A stretch of DNA of 64,000 nucleotides from Ruixingdingia sedimenti (GTDB taxonomy: Bacteria; Pseudomonadota; Alphaproteobacteria; Rhodobacterales; Rhodobacteraceae): assembly GCF_031432425.1 (NCBI RefSeq), contig NZ_JAVKPH010000012.1, positions 52,314 through 116,313 on the forward strand, given 5' to 3'. Under the pieces are notes generated by a model. That model was given only the letters and a program-made list of their open reading frames with translations. It was not told where the DNA came from and did no database searches. The position numbers were made by a program, and so were the translations under genes. Below, piece by piece: positions 18,191-27,142 of this stretch; positions within the stretch are counted from its first letter, which is position 1, and every line of letters starts with the position of its first letter.

Positions 18191-19690
18191 TCAGGCATCC
18201 AGATTGATGTTGATGGTCTTGAGCTCGGTGAAGGCCTCGATCGTGGGCCAGCCGCCTTCGCGCCCGATGCCCGACCGCTTGATGCCGCCCATCGGCGCAT
18301 TCGGCACGCTGGCATAGTTGTTGATGCCGATGGACCCCGACCGCACCGCCCGCGCCACGCGGAAGGCGCGGCTGATGTCGGTGGTGTAGATCGCGCCGGC
18401 CAGCCCGTAGTCGCTGTCGTTGGCGATGGCGATCGCCTCTTCCTCGGTCTCGAAGGGGATCACGCTCAGGACCGGGCCGAAGAATTCCTGCCGGGCGATG
18501 GTCATGTCGTTGCGCACATCGGTGAACAGCGCCGGGTTGATCCAGTTGCCGCTCGCCAGATCGCCGCCCGGCTGATCGCCGCCGAACCGCAGGGTCGCGC
18601 CCTCGCCCACGCCCTTGGCGATCAGGCCCAGAACCTTGTCCACCTGCCGCCTGGAAATCATCGGCGCGGCATTGGTCGCCGGGTCGAACGGGTTGCCGAA
18701 GCGCACGGCCTTGACCTGCGCGCTGGCATGTTCGACGAATTCGTCGAGGATCGAACGGTGCACGATGGCGCGGCTCGGCGTCGAACAGACCTGCCCCGAC
18801 AGGAAGGTGGAACAGAGCCCCATCAGCGTCGCCGCCGTGGTCGCCACGTTGCGCGTGTCGGGGAACACGATCCCCGCGCTCTTGCCGCCCAGTTCCAGCG
18901 ACAGCCGCTTCATCGTGCTGGCACCCGCGGCATAGACCCGCTCGCCCACATCGGAACTGCCGGTGATGCTGACCTTGTCGATGCCCGGATGCGCCGACAG
19001 CGGCCCGCCGGTTTCGCCCGCACCTGTGACCATGTTGAACACGCCCGGGGGCAGGTCGGCCTCGGCAAAGATCTCGGCCATGCGCTGCGCGCAGAGGTTG
19101 GTGTATTCCGAAGGCTTCACCACCACCGTGCAGCCGCAGGACAGCGCCGCGCCCACCTTGGTGCCGAAGGTGAACAGCGGCCCGTTGTAGGGCAGGATCG
19201 CGCCCACCACGCCCACGGGTTCGCGGAAGGTCATGTACTGCATGTTCGAGGCGGCAGAGAACACCGGATAGGTCTCGCCGTTGATCTTGTCGATCCAGCC
19301 CGCGTAATGGTCGAAGATGTCGGCCGCCGCCTTGGCGCCCACGCGGGTGCCGCGCGACATGTGGTAGGGCATGCCGTTGTCGAGGCATTGCAGGCGGTGC
19401 ATTTCCTCCTCGGCGGCATAGATCCCGTCGATGACGCGCTGCATCACCCGCTTGCGGTCCTGCGCGCGCATCCGCGGCCAGGGGCCCTCGTCGAAGGCGC
19501 GCCGCGCGGCGGCCACCGCCATGTCCACGCCGCGCTGCCCGGCGACGGGAAAGCTGCCCATCACCTCGTTGGTGGCGGGGCTCAGCTGCTCGAACCGCTC
19601 GCCGTCCCAGTCGATCCACCGGCCGTCGATGTAAAGCCGCCCCGGGCGCGGGTTGAGCGCGGCAAGCTCGGGCAAAAGGCTGAAGGACAT
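18191..19690 (-). CDS. NAD(P)-dependent aldehyde dehydrogenase (third of three)
   Basis: 499-residue ALDH with Asn169 in LPYNGP, general base Glu266 in LELGGK and catalytic Cys302 in LSGQVCSTPSR; QEFFGPV is near the C-terminus. ATG 19690 is chosen over ATGs at 19696 and 19702 because GGAG sits 6 nt before it. An operator-like palindrome is about 95 bp upstream, the same spacing as for the other ALDH genes. It is followed closely by an SDR gene. It resembles the betaine/vanillin-type clade only loosely; substrate unknown. Confidence 0.92.
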   Translation of the reverse strand: MSFSLLPELAALNPRPGRLYIDGRWIDWDGERFEQLSPATNEVMGSFPVAGQRGVDMAVAAARRAFDEGPWPRMRAQDRKRVMQRVIDGIYAAEEEMHRLQCLDNGMPYHMSRGTRVGAKAAADIFDHYAGWIDKINGETYPVFSAASNMQYMTFREPVGVVGAILPYNGPLFTFGTKVGAALSCGCTVVVKPSEYTNLCAQRMAEIFAEADLPPGVFNMVTGAGETGGPLSAHPGIDKVSITGSSDVGERVYAAGASTMKRLSLELGGKSAGIVFPDTRNVATTAATLMGLCSTFLSGQVCSTPSRAIVHRSILDEFVEHASAQVKAVRFGNPFDPATNAAPMISRRQVDKVLGLIAKGVGEGATLRFGGDQPGGDLASGNWINPALFTDVRNDMTIARQEFFGPVLSVIPFETEEEAIAIANDSDYGLAGAIYTTDISRAFRVARAVRSGSIGINNYASVPNAPMGGIKRSGIGREGGWPTIEAFTELKTININLDA

Positions 19691-19777
19691 GTTCATCTCC
19701 ATATATGACCGGCCCGCCGGGGACGGCAGGCGCACAGGTTTGGCGCCAGTCTGCGCCCGCGGGGGCGGCGGTGGTAT

Positions 19778-19792
19778 ATAGGAAATTCCTGC
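19778..19792. promoter_or_regulatory. Putative LysR-type operator (site E)
   Basis: ATAGGAAATTCCTGC has a perfect left half, a right half CCTGC as in site B2, and the core GGAAATTCC. Its centre is 95 bp upstream of the ALDH start at 19690. Confidence 0.5.
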
Positions 19793-19889
19793 ACCCCGCC
19801 CCGCCCGCCCCTATGGCGGCGGCGCAGGCCCCCCCTCGGGCGCCGGGATGGCACGGATCGTCCCCGCAAGCCGCACCGCTCTTTCCCAG

Positions 19890-19917
19890 GAAAGACACCC
19901 GTCTTTCACCGTGAAAG
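19890..19917. promoter_or_regulatory. Overlapping GAAAG/CTTTC inverted repeats, hairpin or operator
   Basis: Two mutually exclusive inverted repeats share bases: GAAAGAC-ACCC-GTCTTTC (19890-19907) and CTTTCAC-C-GTGAAAG (19903-19917), each with 7-bp perfect arms. They lie 101 bp past the ABC ATPase stop at 20019 and about 200 bp before the third ALDH gene, so they could be a terminator or a regulator site. No T-run follows on either strand. The remainder of the 19691-20018 gap shows no gene. Confidence 0.4.
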
Positions 19918-20018
19918 AAATATCCCGGGCGCGCAGGGTGGTGCGCCACTGGTTCGAGAACCAGCCGGCGCGGGGCTGGCCCCCGGCGCGGCCCTATCCA
20001 CCCGCACCACGGGCGGCC

Positions 20019-21569
20019 TCAGTGCACCGCCGCGAACATGATTTCCTTCTCGCTCGCCCCCGCGTCGAATTCCGCCGCCACGCGCCCGGCCTGCGTCACC
20101 AGGATCCGGTCGGACAGGTTGATGATTTCCGGCAGGTAGGACGAAATCACCACCACCGCCATGCCGTCGTCGGCCAGCCGGTTGATCAACTGGTGGATTT
20201 CCGCAATCGCGCCCACGTCCACGCCGCGCGTGGGTTCGTCGAAGATGATCAGCTTGGGCCGCTGCAACAGCGCCTTGGCGATCACCACCTTCTGCTGGTT
20301 GCCGCCCGACAGTTCGATCACCTTCACCTCGTCGTTCAGCGCCCGGATCGACAGTTGTTTCTGCCAGACCTCGTACAATTGCCGCGCCTCGCCCATGCGC
20401 AGGATCGGCACCGCATGCCGCGCGGCCGCCAGATGCGCGATCAGCAGGTTTTCCCCGATCGACATCGTGTCGAAGAAACCTTCCAGCTTGCGGTCCTCGG
20501 TCACGTAGATGATGCCGTCGCGCACCGCCTGCCGGGGCACGCGGTAGCGGATCGGGCGGCCCTCCAGCAGGATCTCGCCGCCATAGAAGAAGTCGCGCTT
20601 CAGGATCCCGGCGATGACCTTGGCGGTTTCCGTCCGGCCCGATCCGATCAGGCCGAAGATGCCGGTGATCTGCCCGCGCGCGACGGTGAACGATGTGTTG
20701 CGCACCGCCTTGCCCATCGACAGGTTTTCCACGCTCAGCACCACCGGCCCGCGCTTGCGCGCCTGCGCCCTGCCATGCGCGCCATGGATTTCTTCCGACA
20801 ACTGCCGGCCCACCATCGCCGCCACGATCCGGTCGCGGTCGAAACTGGCCGCGTCATCCGTCACCACCAGTTCGCCGTCGCGCAGGATGGTGATCCGGTC
20901 GGCCACGTCCAGCGCCTCTTCCAGCGCGTGGCTGATGAAGATGATCGACACGCCCGCGCCGCGCAACCGGCGGACGAGGGCGAAGAAATGCTGCTTTTCC
21001 TCGGGCGTCAGGGTGGCGGTCGGTTCGTCGAAGATGATGACGCGGGCGTTCTGGCGCACGGCGCGGGCGATCTCGATCATCTGTTTCTTCGCCGCGCCGA
21101 GCGTCGCCACCTGCGCCCAGGGATCCACGTCGAAGTTGAGCGAACTGAAGAACACCTGCGCCTCGACGTAAAGCGGGCGGAGGCGGTTGAAACCCTTTTC
21201 GTCGCCCAGAAACAGGTTCTGCGCCACGGTCATCGAGGGCACGAGGCTGGTTTCCTGAAACACCATCGCCACGCCCAGATCGCGCGCGGCGACGGGCGAG
21301 GGGATCTCGACCAGCCGGCCGTCGATCTCTATCTCGCCGCTGGTGGGCTGCATGGCGCCCGCCAGCAGCTTGGTCAGCGTCGACTTGCCGGCGCCGTTTT
21401 CACCCAGAAGCGCATGGACCTCGCCCTTGCGCAGGGTGAAATCGACCGATTTCAGCGCCGGTACGCCGTGGAATTCCTTGGTCACGCCGCGCATGATCAG
21501 GAATTCCGACCCCGGGGCGGGGGTGGTGGCGGCGGCGGGCGTGGCGGGGGTTGGGGCCTGAATGTTCAT
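20019..21569 (-). CDS. Sugar-type ABC transporter ATP-binding protein (two NBDs)
   Basis: 516-residue fused double ATPase of the RbsA/MglA/XylG type that energises import through a two-permease core. NBD1 has Walker A GENGAGKST near residue 55 and Walker B IIFDEPTATLTPEE. NBD2 has the modified A-loop IFGLIGSGRTE, which lacks the canonical GKS/T lysine and is normal for this family, signature LSGGNQQKVVIAK and DEPTRGVDVGA. Start ATG 21569 overlaps the previous gene's TGA (ATGA). Last gene of the minus-strand operon from 26910. The neighbouring binding protein and permeases make it a complete importer. Confidence 0.93.
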   Translation of the reverse strand: MNIQAPTPATPAAATTPAPGSEFLIMRGVTKEFHGVPALKSVDFTLRKGEVHALLGENGAGKSTLTKLLAGAMQPTSGEIEIDGRLVEIPSPVAARDLGVAMVFQETSLVPSMTVAQNLFLGDEKGFNRLRPLYVEAQVFFSSLNFDVDPWAQVATLGAAKKQMIEIARAVRQNARVIIFDEPTATLTPEEKQHFFALVRRLRGAGVSIIFISHALEEALDVADRITILRDGELVVTDDAASFDRDRIVAAMVGRQLSEEIHGAHGRAQARKRGPVVLSVENLSMGKAVRNTSFTVARGQITGIFGLIGSGRTETAKVIAGILKRDFFYGGEILLEGRPIRYRVPRQAVRDGIIYVTEDRKLEGFFDTMSIGENLLIAHLAAARHAVPILRMGEARQLYEVWQKQLSIRALNDEVKVIELSGGNQQKVVIAKALLQRPKLIIFDEPTRGVDVGAIAEIHQLINRLADDGMAVVVISSYLPEIINLSDRILVTQAGRVAAEFDAGASEKEIMFAAVH

Positions 21570-22645
21570 CGCTGATCCACGGGAAGGCTGACGACAAAGC
21601 CGCAATGGCTGGTGGCAAGCAACCGGCCGTCATGTTCGGCGGCGCTGGTGAAGCCGTGGCGCTTGCCGTTGGCGCGGCTGTGGTGGCTGAAGTCGGGCAC
21701 GAAATCCGCCCCGATCCGCGCCACCAGCCCCCAGGACAGCGAGCTTCCCCAGGGCTTGGGCTCGGACCCGCTGACGCGCTGCACGCCCTTCAGCATCGGG
21801 TCCAGCGGCTGGTCGGACGGGCGCAGCATCGGCGCGATCCAGTATTCGGGATCAAGTTCCGCGACCATCCGGCCGCGGAAGGCGCGGTCGCGCAGCACCA
21901 GTTCGATCAACTGGTTGCGGGGCGCAAGGAAGGCCACCCAGCAGCCGCCCCCCGTCGCGGGCGCGATGCGCCAGGGATAGGCCGGCAGGCCCGACAGCAC
22001 CGGCGCGGGCGCCCCCTGCCCCACCGTCACCAGACGGCTGGCCCAGGTTTCCGACACCACGAACCGCCCCGGCCCGGCGGGCGCGATGCCGCCGGCGTAA
22101 CGCAGCCCCTCGGCCAGCCGTTGCGGCGCGGCCCCCGACAGGGGCGCAAGCCAGACCGAGCCGCTTTGGCCCGGATGCATCAGGTCGTGCCGCCAGTCCG
22201 CCGCGCGGAACCGCGCCGACCCCACGGCCAGCGCCAGCGCGCCGTCATCGGCAAAGGCCATGGCGGTGATGTCGGCCATGCCCGCGCCATAGATACGCCC
22301 CGCGCCGCGGCCCTGCGGGTCCACCGCCAGCACCGCGCCCGCACCCGACCGCGCCACCGCCAGCGTGCCGTCGGGCAGGCCCGCCATGGCGGTCACGGGG
22401 GCGTCGCCATCCGCCGCCACCTCTGCCGTGCCCGGCCCGGTCAGCGCCAGCACCCGCGCACCCGAGGACAGGTAGACCCGCCCGCCCGCCACGGTCACGT
22501 TGTCGGGCCGGTCGCAGGCCAGCGCCACGGGCGCCTCTTCGAGGTTCTGGTTCGGACGGAACGCCCCGTCCATCGAGGGCACGGACAGCGCCGCCGCCCC
22601 CGCCCCGCGGAAATCGTCCCAGAGGGACCGGATCGCCTGGATCAT
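21566..22645 (-). CDS. Strictosidine-synthase-like / SMP-30 family beta-propeller protein
   Basis: 359-residue six-bladed propeller protein. Recognisable pieces are ACDRPDNVTVAGGRVYLSSG, FVVSETWASRLV and GCWVAFLAPRNQLIELVL, as in plant strictosidine-synthase-like and APMAP proteins. Family members are usually lactonases/esterases rather than true synthases. There is no signal peptide, so a cytosolic location is expected. Its start overlaps the stop of the upstream permease fusion and its stop overlaps the ATPase start (ATGA junctions), so it is tightly coupled to transport. It is paralogous to the propeller domain fused to the neighbouring permease. Substrate probably the transported compound. 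Confidence 0.8.
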   Translation of the reverse strand: MIQAIRSLWDDFRGAGAAALSVPSMDGAFRPNQNLEEAPVALACDRPDNVTVAGGRVYLSSGARVLALTGPGTAEVAADGDAPVTAMAGLPDGTLAVARSGAGAVLAVDPQGRGAGRIYGAGMADITAMAFADDGALALAVGSARFRAADWRHDLMHPGQSGSVWLAPLSGAAPQRLAEGLRYAGGIAPAGPGRFVVSETWASRLVTVGQGAPAPVLSGLPAYPWRIAPATGGGCWVAFLAPRNQLIELVLRDRAFRGRMVAELDPEYWIAPMLRPSDQPLDPMLKGVQRVSGSEPKPWGSSLSWGLVARIGADFVPDFSHHSRANGKRHGFTSAAEHDGRLLATSHCGFVVSLPVDQR

Positions 22646-24792
22646 TTCTGCCCCCAATAGTCGTTCCAGCCGCTCCAGCCCGGATCGGCGCCCGGCAGGT
22701 CGAACACGCCCACGCGATCGTTGTGGAACCCGCCCAGATACATCTTGCCCTTGTGTTCGCGCACCGAGGTGATCTGCGGATGATCGCCCCCCTGCCGGTC
22801 CCACAGCACGTCGATGATCCGGCCATCGGCGTCGAACTTCACCAGACAGCCCATCAGCGCGTTGGGGTAAAGCCAGCTGTCGGGTGCGACGCGATCCACC
22901 ATCTTCTTGCGGAAGGCGGGCATCGCCAGCGCCAGGTCGAAGGCCGGGGACCGCATGCCGACAAGCGCGGCCCAGTAATAGCCATCGGAACTGCGGTTGA
23001 TGTTGTCAGGATAGCCGGGCAGATCCTCGATCAGCATTTCCAGCTGGCCCTTCTTGGGCCCCGCGATCCAGTACTTGCGGATCCGCGCCGACCAGGTTTC
23101 GGCCACCAGGATCGCCTGCCCGTCGCGGGTGACGCAGATGCCGTTCGGGAAGGTCAGGCCCTTGATCGCGGTATGCGACCTGCCGGTCGCCGGATCATAG
23201 CAGATCACCCGCCCGTCGCCGCGGTTTTCCAGCGCCACGGTCAGCCATTCGCTGACCTCGTAGCGCGTCGTCGGGTCCGAGAAATAGATCTTGCCGTCCG
23301 GCGCGATGTCGCAGTCGTCGGCCAGCCGCACGCGGCTGTCGTCGATCACCGACAGGCCCCGGTTGGTCTGGGTGGACAGCGGGATCACCTGCCGGTCCAT
23401 CGTCAGCCGGTAAAGCCCCATCCCCGCGATGCAGACGACCAGCGATCCGTCGCGGTCCAGCGCAAAGCCCAGGGGGCGGCCCCCGGTATGGGCAAAGACC
23501 TCGTGGCGCGTGTAGTCGGGCGCGAAGAAGCGGTAGACGTCGCCCGTGCGCGTGCCGCAATAGAGGTTGTCGTCCTCGTCGAGGATCATGTCCTCGGGCC
23601 CGTCCACGATGCCGAGGCCGATGGGCCGGGTTTCCGCGATGCGGTCGTTGCGCGCATAGGGCGAGGCCGAGCCCCGTTCGATCGACACGCGGGGCGGCAT
23701 TTCCACCAGCGCGGGCGAGACATAGGCGCGGTTCAGCAGCTTGTGGCGGTTCTTGTTCCAGCGGATGTCGAACACCACCGCCGCCAGCAGGATCAGCCCC
23801 AGCATGATCGAGCTTGCACCCGATTCCAGCCCCATCCGCAGCATGCCGTTGTAGATGCACATCACGATCAGGATGCCCAGAACCGCCTTGGTCACGGTGC
23901 CGCGCCCGCCGCCCAGGCTGATCCCGCCCAGAACCACGCCGGTGATCACGATCAGTTCCATCCCCAGGCCCGTGGTCGCCCCCGCAGAGGTCAGCCGCGC
24001 GGCGTAGAAATAGGCCGCCGCCCCCGCCAGCGCGCCCGAGATGGCATAGGTCAGGAACACCGTCCGCCGCAGGTTGATGCCGGCGGAAAACGCCGACCGG
24101 CGCGAGCCGCCGACCGCGATGATATGCCAGCCGAGCCGCATCCGGGTGAGCAGGATGTAGAACAGCACGCTCGTCCCGATGGCGAAGATGAAGCTGGCGG
24201 GCAGGCCGAACAGGTCGCCGTCGCCCATGAAGGTCAGGATGTCCTCGCCATGCACGGCATAGTCGCCCAGAAGCCGCGCGCCGTAGTTGGTCGAGATCAG
24301 GTTGGCGATGGACCGGAAGATGATCAGCGTCACCAGCGTGGTCAGAAACGCCCGCAGCCGCAGATAGCCGATCAGCACCCCGTTGACCGCCCCGAGCGCC
24401 GCGCCGGCCACGATGGTCAGCACCATCGCCAGCAGCACCGGCACCTTCAGCGTGAACATCAGCCACAGTGCGAAGAAGTTGCACAGCGCGAACATCGACC
24501 CCACGCTGAGGTCGATCCCGCCGCCGATGATGACCACCGCCTGGCCGATGCCCAGAAGGATGTATTCCCCCGTCACCCGCGCCAGCGGCGACAGGCTGGC
24601 CGGGGAAAAGAACCCCGGCAGGATCACGGCAAAGACCGCCAGCACCACGGCCAGCAGCACCGCCGGGATCGCGGTGTCGATCCAGGATTTCGCAAGAACC
24701 TCGCCCAGCATATGCGTGGGCAGGTATTTATAGCGAAGCGCGGTCCAGAAACCGGCGCGCTGCGCGGGCGGGGGGGTGTCGGTCGCAGCCAT
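22642..24792 (-). CDS. ABC permease fused to strictosidine-synthase-like beta-propeller
   Basis: 716 residues in one frame. Residues about 1-345 are an RbsC-like BPD_transp_2 permease: several hydrophobic segments, GQAVVIIGGGIDLSVGSM, and the cytoplasmic loop VGGSRRSAFSAGINLRRTVFLTYAISG followed by GGISLGGGRGTV. After a charged linker (NKNRHKLLNRAYVSP), residues about 385-716 form a propeller with GPEDMILDEDDNLYCG, AETWSARIRKYW and GYYWAALVGMRSP, ending GDHPQITSVREHKGKMYLGGF. Such permeases normally stop near 330-350 residues. Start is ATG 24792. The C-terminus of this permease type is cytoplasmic, so the propeller should face the cytosol. See findings. Confidence 0.85.
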   Translation of the reverse strand: MAATDTPPPAQRAGFWTALRYKYLPTHMLGEVLAKSWIDTAIPAVLLAVVLAVFAVILPGFFSPASLSPLARVTGEYILLGIGQAVVIIGGGIDLSVGSMFALCNFFALWLMFTLKVPVLLAMVLTIVAGAALGAVNGVLIGYLRLRAFLTTLVTLIIFRSIANLISTNYGARLLGDYAVHGEDILTFMGDGDLFGLPASFIFAIGTSVLFYILLTRMRLGWHIIAVGGSRRSAFSAGINLRRTVFLTYAISGALAGAAAYFYAARLTSAGATTGLGMELIVITGVVLGGISLGGGRGTVTKAVLGILIVMCIYNGMLRMGLESGASSIMLGLILLAAVVFDIRWNKNRHKLLNRAYVSPALVEMPPRVSIERGSASPYARNDRIAETRPIGLGIVDGPEDMILDEDDNLYCGTRTGDVYRFFAPDYTRHEVFAHTGGRPLGFALDRDGSLVVCIAGMGLYRLTMDRQVIPLSTQTNRGLSVIDDSRVRLADDCDIAPDGKIYFSDPTTRYEVSEWLTVALENRGDGRVICYDPATGRSHTAIKGLTFPNGICVTRDGQAILVAETWSARIRKYWIAGPKKGQLEMLIEDLPGYPDNINRSSDGYYWAALVGMRSPAFDLALAMPAFRKKMVDRVAPDSWLYPNALMGCLVKFDADGRIIDVLWDRQGGDHPQITSVREHKGKMYLGGFHNDRVGVFDLPGADPGWSGWNDYWGQK

Positions 24793-24853
24793 CAATCCGT
24801 TCCGTCAGGGAAAGGGGCGGCCGGGGATCCGGCCGCCGTTGTGCAGGGGCGGC

Positions 24854-25882
24854 TCAGTAGACGCGCTGGCCGACCTCGGCCACGGACCAGCAATGCGTCT
24901 GGGCCACGGTGTCGGGCGTGATGACGCGCATGTTGACATAGGCCGCAAAGGGCTTTTCGCCCGCCGGGGGTCTGGTTTGCAGCAACTGGACGATGGCGGT
25001 GTTCAGCGCCACCACCTGCGCGCCGATGTCATGGCTGATATAGGCGTGGTACGACCCGTCCTCGACCTTGGCGCAGGCGGTTTCATGCGAGCCGCCGCCC
25101 GAGGTGATCACCGCCACCTTGCCCTTGAGCCCGGCATCGGCCACCGCGGGCGGGATGCCGATATCCTCGCCGTCCCACTGGCCGATGATGGCGCAGAGGT
25201 CAGGATGCTGTTTCAGCACCGTGTCGGAAATGGACTTGGCCTTGTTGGCGTCGGCCTCGGCGCTCTGTTCCGCGACCAGTTGCAGTTCGGGATGGTCCAG
25301 CAGCCCGTCCTTGATGCCCGCCGCGCTGGCCAGGATCGCCTGGTTGTTCGACGGCCCCGCGACCATGGCGATCTTCTTGACCTCGCGGTCGGCGCAGTAT
25401 TGCGCAGCGATCTCGACCTTGGTGCGGCCCACCTGATAGTGGTCGGCACCGACGAACACGTCGCCGCTCGGCCCGCCCTTGATATTGGCCCAGAGCCAGT
25501 AGATGCCCTCGTCCTGCGCCTTCTTGACCAGACGGTTCATCGCCTGCGCATCCAGCGGGTGGGCCACGATCACATCCACCTTTTCCGCGATCAGCTGCTG
25601 CACCGCCTGCACGCCCTGTTCCACGCTCCAGTTCGGGTCGCGGACGACGAGTTCGTAGCCGATCTTGTCGGCCTGCGCCTGAAGCCCGGCGACATAGGCC
25701 TGCGCGATGTCGAAGCTCATCGCGATGGGCACGATGCCGACCTTCTTGCCCTGAAGCGCATCGCGGTACTGTTCGCGCATGCCGTCGGTATAGCCCGACT
25801 GCTGCGCCATGGCAGGCGCGGCCGCCAGTACGCCGGCCATGGCGCCGGCCGCCAGCGCGGCCCTGAACAGGCTGTGGATCAT
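24854..25882 (-). CDS. Sugar-type ABC transporter substrate-binding protein
   Basis: 342-residue periplasmic binding protein of the RbsB-like type 1 fold. The signal peptide ends in AAAPAMAQQ. The mature part has KVGIVPIAMSFDIAQAYVAGLQAQADKIGYELVV, then DVIVAHPLDAQAMNRLVKKAQDEGI and CAIIGQWDGEDIGIPPAVADAG. Start ATG 25882 follows GGGAGGAACG on the coding strand. It sits between the two permease genes. Family ligands include pentoses, hexoses, autoinducer-2 and polyols; the ligand here is unknown, and the catabolic neighbours argue that it may not be a sugar. Confidence 0.92.
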   Translation of the reverse strand: MIHSLFRAALAAGAMAGVLAAAPAMAQQSGYTDGMREQYRDALQGKKVGIVPIAMSFDIAQAYVAGLQAQADKIGYELVVRDPNWSVEQGVQAVQQLIAEKVDVIVAHPLDAQAMNRLVKKAQDEGIYWLWANIKGGPSGDVFVGADHYQVGRTKVEIAAQYCADREVKKIAMVAGPSNNQAILASAAGIKDGLLDHPELQLVAEQSAEADANKAKSISDTVLKQHPDLCAIIGQWDGEDIGIPPAVADAGLKGKVAVITSGGGSHETACAKVEDGSYHAYISHDIGAQVVALNTAIVQLLQTRPPAGEKPFAAYVNMRVITPDTVAQTHCWSVAEVGQRVY

Positions 25883-25926
25883 GTCGTTCCTCCCTTGGTT
25901 GCGGGTGCACGCGGCCCCGCGGTTCT

Positions 25927-26910
25927 TCAGATGTCGCCCTGTTGCGAGGTCAGTTCGTCGCGGGGGTTCAGCATGCTGTCGGCGATGATCGCCGCCAGAA
26001 GGATGCCGGCCTTGATCAGGCTCTGGACCTCGATCGACAGGTTGAGGATGGTCATGCCGTTGGTCATGATCCCGATCAGGATCGTGCCGACCAGCACGTT
26101 GGACACGCTGCCCTTGCCGCCGCCGAGGCCCACGCCCCCCAGCACCACGACAAGGATCACGTCGTAGATCATGGTCGAGTTGAACAGCCGCGTATTCACG
26201 CTTTCGACCGAGGCCGACAGCACCACCCCCGCGGCAAAGGCGGCCAGCGCGCTGATGACATATTGCAGCACGAGGATCGGCCGCGACGGCACGCCGGTGG
26301 CGCGCGCCGCCATCGGGTTGTCGCCGATGGCATAGACATAGCGCCCCCAGACGGTGAACCGCAGGAACAGCCAGCACACCAGCGCCACCAGCAGCAGGAA
26401 CAGCACGATATTGGGAATGCCGAACGTCCCGCCCTGCACCAGCGCGATGAAGCCCTCCAGCCGTTTCGGCAGCGGGATCACATCGTTGGACACCGCCAGA
26501 TACTGCATGGTGCCGTACATCAGCGTGCCCGTGGCCAGCGTCGCAAAGATCGCCGGCACCTCGACATAGGCGACCAGCCAGCCGTTCAGCACGCCGAGCG
26601 CGATGGCGGCGAGCCCGGCATAGGCCGCCGCCTCTGCCATCGGCACCCCGGCCTGGATCTGGTACATCATCCATGCGGGCGGCATGACCAGCACCGCGAT
26701 CTGCGACAGGTCGATGCCGCGCCCGATGATGACGATGGCCATGCCGATCCCCAGCACCCCGATGGTCGCCACCGCCTGCAACAGCGACAGCGCGTTGGAC
26801 GCGGTGGCAAAGCCCGGCAGCGTGAACGCGAACACGAGGCACAGCACGACGGCCAGCGCGAAGATGATCTTCTGCTGGTCGATGATCCTGCCGGACGAGG
26901 ATTTCGCCAT
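25927..26910 (-). CDS. Sugar-type ABC transporter permease
   Basis: 327-residue RbsC-like permease and first gene of the importer operon. It shows GIGMAIVIIGRGIDLSQIAVL, the loop AIGDNPMAARATGVPSRPILVLQYVISALAAFAAG and LGGVGLGGGKGSVSNVLVGTILIG, and ends MLNPRDELTSQQGDI. ATG 26910 is the start that begins with a short polar leader before the first membrane helix. It pairs with the permease-propeller fusion to form a heterodimeric channel. The 325-bp gap before it holds operator site F and the TRAP-gene terminator, with no gene. Confidence 0.92.
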   Translation of the reverse strand: MAKSSSGRIIDQQKIIFALAVVLCLVFAFTLPGFATASNALSLLQAVATIGVLGIGMAIVIIGRGIDLSQIAVLVMPPAWMMYQIQAGVPMAEAAAYAGLAAIALGVLNGWLVAYVEVPAIFATLATGTLMYGTMQYLAVSNDVIPLPKRLEGFIALVQGGTFGIPNIVLFLLLVALVCWLFLRFTVWGRYVYAIGDNPMAARATGVPSRPILVLQYVISALAAFAAGVVLSASVESVNTRLFNSTMIYDVILVVVLGGVGLGGGKGSVSNVLVGTILIGIMTNGMTILNLSIEVQSLIKAGILLAAIIADSMLNPRDELTSQQGDI

Positions 26911-27142
26911 GATGCGGCTTTCCTTCTGATGAACGCCCCTGCGCCGGGCAAGACGATCCCGCCCCGCCCGGCGCAGGGAACGGGCGGCCTGAAACGGCGT
27001 GCTGTGGATGGATGCCTGCGCCGGTTCCGCCGGCGCGCGGGTCGCTATCCTTCGGTAAACACCGGAACCGTCATCTGCATGCTCCCTGCGTGCTTGCGCA
27101 TTCTTTTGCCGACACCATACAGGCCCCATGCGGCGCTGTCGT

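Noticed and set aside
19908..19930. GTGAAAGAAATATCCCGGG as an eighth copy of the dispersed element
   Set aside because: Only one short arm is recognisable and there is no opposing arm or module 2.
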